From positions 62,001 through 126,000 of the forward strand of contig JBGSIB010000050.1 of the NCBI GenBank assembly GCA_041751955.1: 64,000 nt of DNA. The letters are read 5' to 3'. Each line of letters begins with the position of its first letter. Position 1 is the stretch's first letter. Both the position numbers and the translations under genes were made by a program. The stretch is from UBA2040 sp041751955. Lineage in GTDB: Bacteria > Bacteroidota > Bacteroidia > Flavobacteriales_D > Crocinitomicaceae. Positions 61,103-64,000 of the stretch are shown here, piece by piece. The notes beneath the pieces are model-generated. The model saw only the letters and a program-made list of their open reading frames with translations. It searched no databases and was not told where the DNA came from.

Positions 61103-62641
61103 TTACTGTTCCAATAGTTTTCGCATGGAAACTTTCTCGCGAATAATTCCATCCAAATCTGCAATTTTCACACGTATTTGTTCCATGGTATCTCTGTCAC
61201 GGATGGTAACTGAATTGTCCTCCAAACTTTCGTGATCCACAGTTACGGAGAAAGGAGTTCCAATTGCATCCTGTCTTCTGTAACGCTTTCCAATAGAGTC
61301 CTTTTCGTCGTATTGACAGTTGAATTCAAATTTTAAATTGTCTATAATTTCTCTTGCTTTTTCAGGTAATCCGTCTTTTTTAGTCAAAGGCATAACGGCA
61401 ACTTTATAAGGTGCCAAAGCGGGAGGAAGTTTCATCACAACTCTTTCTGAACCATCCTCAAGAACCTCTTTTTTCAAAGAAGAACTCAAAATAGCCAAGA
61501 ACATTCTGTCCAAACCAATGGATGTTTCCACCACATAAGGAACGTAGTTTTGATTCAATTCGGGATCAAAGTATTGTAATTTTTTTCCTGAAAATTGTTC
61601 GTGTTGTTTCAAATCGAAATCTGTGCGTGAGTGAATTCCTTCCAATTCTTTGAAACCCATTGGGAAATTAAATTCAATATCCGCTGCCGCATTGGCATAG
61701 TGCGCCAATTTGATGTGGTCGTGAAAACGATAATTCCCTTCACCCAATCCTAAAGCTTTGTGCCATTTCAAACGGTAATCTTTCCAGTATTCGTACCATT
61801 TCATTTCTTCACCTGGACGAACAAAAAATTGCATTTCCATTTGTTCAAATTCGCGCATACGGAAAATGAATTGACGTGCAATGATCTCATTTCTAAAAGC
61901 TTTACCTATTTGAGCGATACCGAAAGGTATTTTCATTCGACCAGATTTCTGAACATTCAAGAAATTCACAAAAATCCCTTGAGCTGTTTCAGGACGCAAA
62001 TAAATGGTCGATGCATCACCAGCAACGGAACCCATTTCTGTTGAGAACATCAAGTTAAATTGACGAACTTCTGTCCAGTTTTTGGAACCAGAAACAGGGC
62101 AAGCAATTTCTAAATCTTCAATCAATTTTTTCACGCCTGGCAAATCGTCGTTCTCCAAAGTCTCGCGCATTCGATCTTCAATTTCTTTGATTTTCGAAGC
62201 GTTTCTCAACACATTTGGATTGGTCGCTAAAAATTGCACTTCATCAAAACCATCGGCAAATCGCGTCCGACCTTTTTCGACTTCCTTGTTTATTTTCTGA
62301 CGAATCTTTTCGATATGTTCTTCGATAAGTACATCAGCGCGGTATCTTTTTTTGGAATCTTTGTTGTCAATCAATGGATCATTAAACGCATCCACGTGAC
62401 CAGAAGCTTTCCAAGTCATCGGATGCATGAAAATGGCAGCGTCAATTCCAACGATATTTTCGTTCATGTGCACCATAGACGACCACCAGTAATTTTTGAT
62501 GTTGTTTTTCAACTCAGAGCCCAATTGACCGTAGTCATACGTAGCGCTCAAACCATCATAAATCTCGGAAGAAGGAAATACAAATCCATACTCTTTCGCA
62601 TGCGATATTACTTCCTTTAATAAGTCGTCTTTTTGTTCCAT
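61103..62641 (-). CDS. glyS: Glycyl-tRNA synthetase (class II, alpha2 type)
   Basis: This 512-residue homodimeric class II enzyme charges tRNA-Gly. Motifs: HAKEYGFVFPSSEIYDGLSATYDYGQLGSELKNNI (start, partly cited), YLRPETAQGIFVNFLNVQ, FGIAQIGKAFRNEI (motif 2), and ETSIGLDRMFLAIL (motif 3). The C-terminal anticodon-binding domain starts near PYKVAVMPLTKK. The start is ATG 62641 (MEQKDDLL), because the longer frame to 62764 reads through the promoter region. The promoter at 62647-62676 lies so close that the mRNA is probably leaderless. Confidence 0.97.
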   Translation of the reverse strand: MEQKDDLLKEVISHAKEYGFVFPSSEIYDGLSATYDYGQLGSELKNNIKNYWWSSMVHMNENIVGIDAAIFMHPMTWKASGHVDAFNDPLIDNKDSKKRYRADVLIEEHIEKIRQKINKEVEKGRTRFADGFDEVQFLATNPNVLRNASKIKEIEDRMRETLENDDLPGVKKLIEDLEIACPVSGSKNWTEVRQFNLMFSTEMGSVAGDASTIYLRPETAQGIFVNFLNVQKSGRMKIPFGIAQIGKAFRNEIIARQFIFRMREFEQMEMQFFVRPGEEMKWYEYWKDYRLKWHKALGLGEGNYRFHDHIKLAHYANAAADIEFNFPMGFKELEGIHSRTDFDLKQHEQFSGKKLQYFDPELNQNYVPYVVETSIGLDRMFLAILSSSLKKEVLEDGSERVVMKLPPALAPYKVAVMPLTKKDGLPEKAREIIDNLKFEFNCQYDEKDSIGKRYRRQDAIGTPFSVTVDHESLEDNSVTIRDRDTMEQIRVKIADLDGIIREKVSMRKLLEQ

Positions 62642-62646
62642 GGTTG

Positions 62647-62676
62647 CAAAGGTAATTGGAAAATGAGAATTGGCAA
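62647..62676 (-). promoter_or_regulatory. glyS: glyS promoter, placed for a leaderless mRNA
   Basis: On the minus strand TTG (62674-62676), exactly 19 bases, and TACCTTTG (62647-62654) form a full Bacteroidota consensus. Only five bases (CAACC) separate the -7 box from the ATG, so transcription would start at or within a few bases of the start codon. Confidence 0.8.
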
Positions 62677-62803
62677 TTGTGCCAGTGTAAAATGTTGATG
62701 ACTTTGCCTTAGATGGTAAGAATTCCAATAATTGGTATTGAAGATAGAAATTTTGCCCAACCATTAAGGCAAAAGAATCGTCTTAAACTCAAAAGCCACG
62801 ATT

Positions 62804-64000
62804 ATGAAAATTAGCCTGAATATCAATAAAAGAATACTTCTATATGTATCGGCATTTCTAGTTAGTTCCTCAATTGGCTGGTCACAAAACAGTATGGTTG
62901 GAGAAGGTTTTGGAGGTCGATTGTGGTATGAACCAACCAATTATACGGTAGGTAGTTATTCAGGTTATAGCGTTTGTCCAGAAGGTGAAAGTAATCAATT
63001 GTATGGATGGGGACCAAATGCTTATGGACAGATAGGTTATGCGTTACCCTATTTTTTTGACTTACCCGTGCCTATTCCTCAAATGACAAACGTGAATTAT
63101 TATACTACAGGATATGTAATGTCTGCCATTAAAAATGACAATTCAGGTTGGATTTGGGGATCGGGATTTACCACTAATCCTTCTCAAGTTATTGAAAATG
63201 TAAAATTCGTTGATGCGGCAATTGATTTTGTCTCTTTTATTAAAAATGATGGAACAGTATGGTCCATGGGCGAAAATGCCGTTGGTGTATTTGGTAATGG
63301 TACAAGGGTATCGGCATATGGCGCTCCCGTTCAGATGATGGGAATTAATAATGCCGTGCGTGTTGCTTGTGGATATGGTATAAATTATGTACTACTCGAG
63401 AATGGGAGTGTATTTTGGACAGGTTACGCAGGAGGTTCAAGTTTTACTGAGGTCCCTATGCAAATTACCCAACTTCAAAACATCATTGATATTAAAGCAA
63501 CATCAATTGGTATGTTAGCGCTTAACAATGCTGGAGAAGTAATCTACATAAGCCAAGACGGATATACAGCACCAACACCAATAACATCTGTCACCAATAT
63601 TGTAGCCATTTCAGGTTGTTGTGACGGAGACTTCTTTTTGCTTTTGGACAACGACAAAAAGGTCTATTTTTTAAACTATCCTCCAAATTTTCAAAATGAG
63701 CCTGTCGCTACTGACGTTATCGACATTATGGCGGGTGAAACATTTTCATATCTTGTTAAGTCCGATTTCAGTTTGTGGTGTAAAGGAGCTAGCAATGGTG
63801 GAAGTATATGGTTGAATTTGAGTGACGAGCCAAGATATGAATACACACAACTGGACCCCAGCCAAGTTCCCGATTTGTGTTATGTAAATGGAGTAGCACC
63901 TCCAGTCGTGGAGGAAACCAGTCTTTTTATTCCTAACGTTTTTACACCGAATAATGACGGAGTAAATGATGTATTTGTCATTGCACACAGCAATTATTCT
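62804..64000 (+). CDS. RCC1-repeat T9SS type B cargo, truncated at window end
   Basis: This frame (399 codons visible) starts at ATG 62804 with a signal peptide ending SSIGWSQ. It contains RCC1/BLIP-II-like propeller repeats: LYGWGPNAYGQIGYAL, WIWGSGFTTNPSQVI, VWSMGENAVGVFGNGTR, VFWTGYAGGSSF. At the right edge the type B sorting domain begins (SLFIPNVFTPNNDGVNDVF), so the end of the protein is close. It is probably secreted or surface-displayed; the function of the propeller is unknown. Confidence 0.88.
   Translation, partial: MKISLNINKRILLYVSAFLVSSSIGWSQNSMVGEGFGGRLWYEPTNYTVGSYSGYSVCPEGESNQLYGWGPNAYGQIGYALPYFFDLPVPIPQMTNVNYYTTGYVMSAIKNDNSGWIWGSGFTTNPSQVIENVKFVDAAIDFVSFIKNDGTVWSMGENAVGVFGNGTRVSAYGAPVQMMGINNAVRVACGYGINYVLLENGSVFWTGYAGGSSFTEVPMQITQLQNIIDIKATSIGMLALNNAGEVIYISQDGYTAPTPITSVTNIVAISGCCDGDFFLLLDNDKKVYFLNYPPNFQNEPVATDVIDIMAGETFSYLVKSDFSLWCKGASNGGSIWLNLSDEPRYEYTQLDPSQVPDLCYVNGVAPPVVEETSLFIPNVFTPNNDGVNDVFVIAHSNYS

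Overview
The window looks like a chromosomal segment of an AT-rich, gliding-type Bacteroidota, most likely Flavobacteriales and plausibly close to Fluviicola/Crocinitomicaceae. The family-level guess is an inference from gene content. The evidence is several secreted proteins with type IX secretion (T9SS) sorting domains (type A 'YPNPNNGSF', type B 'IPNVFSPNGD/IPNVFTPNNDG'), GLPGLI and DUF3098 proteins, an outer-membrane beta-barrel/GLPGLI gene pair, the absence of clear Shine-Dalgarno sequences, and Bacteroidota-type promoters (TTG-N19-TAnnTTTG).

Layout. 1-3.9 kb: Fe-S carrier genes (partial mrp, a NifU-domain protein), then a PagL-like barrel, a DUF2807 lipoprotein, a HutD/Ves protein and yehS. 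3.9-6.5 kb: a frameshifted double-CDGSH Fe-S protein, a small membrane protein, cysS and a CIA30 protein. 6.5-9.4 kb: an accessory patch with an inverted repeat, a secreted prolyl oligopeptidase and two decayed gene remnants. 9.4-21 kb: SGNH hydrolase, ferredoxin-like protein, polA, a 1526-residue protein with an N-terminal barrel-like part and 13 Ig-like repeats, and a T9SS type B cargo protein. 21-25.4 kb: a compact minus-strand dlt operon (ACP-dltD-dltX-dltB-dltA), unexpected in a Gram-negative lineage without teichoic acids. 25.4-28.1 kb: ftsX-DUF3098-uppP-truB. 28.2-36.9 kb: NfeD-like protein/flotillin/SanA-like run, a second NifU protein, GLPGLI with outer-membrane barrel, a lipoprotein and a membrane protein. 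36.9-37.3 kb: initiator tRNA with partial duplications of both ends. 37.4-45.1 kb: a large T9SS type A protein, a long RluA-type pseudouridine synthase, a GH16 glycosidase, a lipoprotein and a nonsense-interrupted S74-like protein. 45.2-51.3 kb: housekeeping era, der, ppx/gppA-like, pyrF and fumC. 51.4-64 kb: tonB-like gene, giant alpha-2-macroglobulin-like protein without the thioester residues, sterol-desaturase-type enzyme, unknowns, glyS, and a truncated RCC1-repeat T9SS cargo gene.

The most interesting system is the five-gene dlt-like operon. It includes a 49-residue DltX-like microprotein ending in DFVYQQF, which fits the C-terminal aromatic acyl-acceptor motif of DltX, although the MBOAT partner has Asn where a His is expected in the second motif. 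Its acceptor polymer cannot be a normal teichoic acid in this lineage. Other notable signals are a CDGSH gene whose second Fe-S motif lies in the -1 frame behind an in-frame A_AAA_AAA site, a probably leaderless glyS mRNA, an intimin-like layout in the 1526-residue repeat protein, and the tRNA-fMet locus with duplicated 5' and 3' parts.
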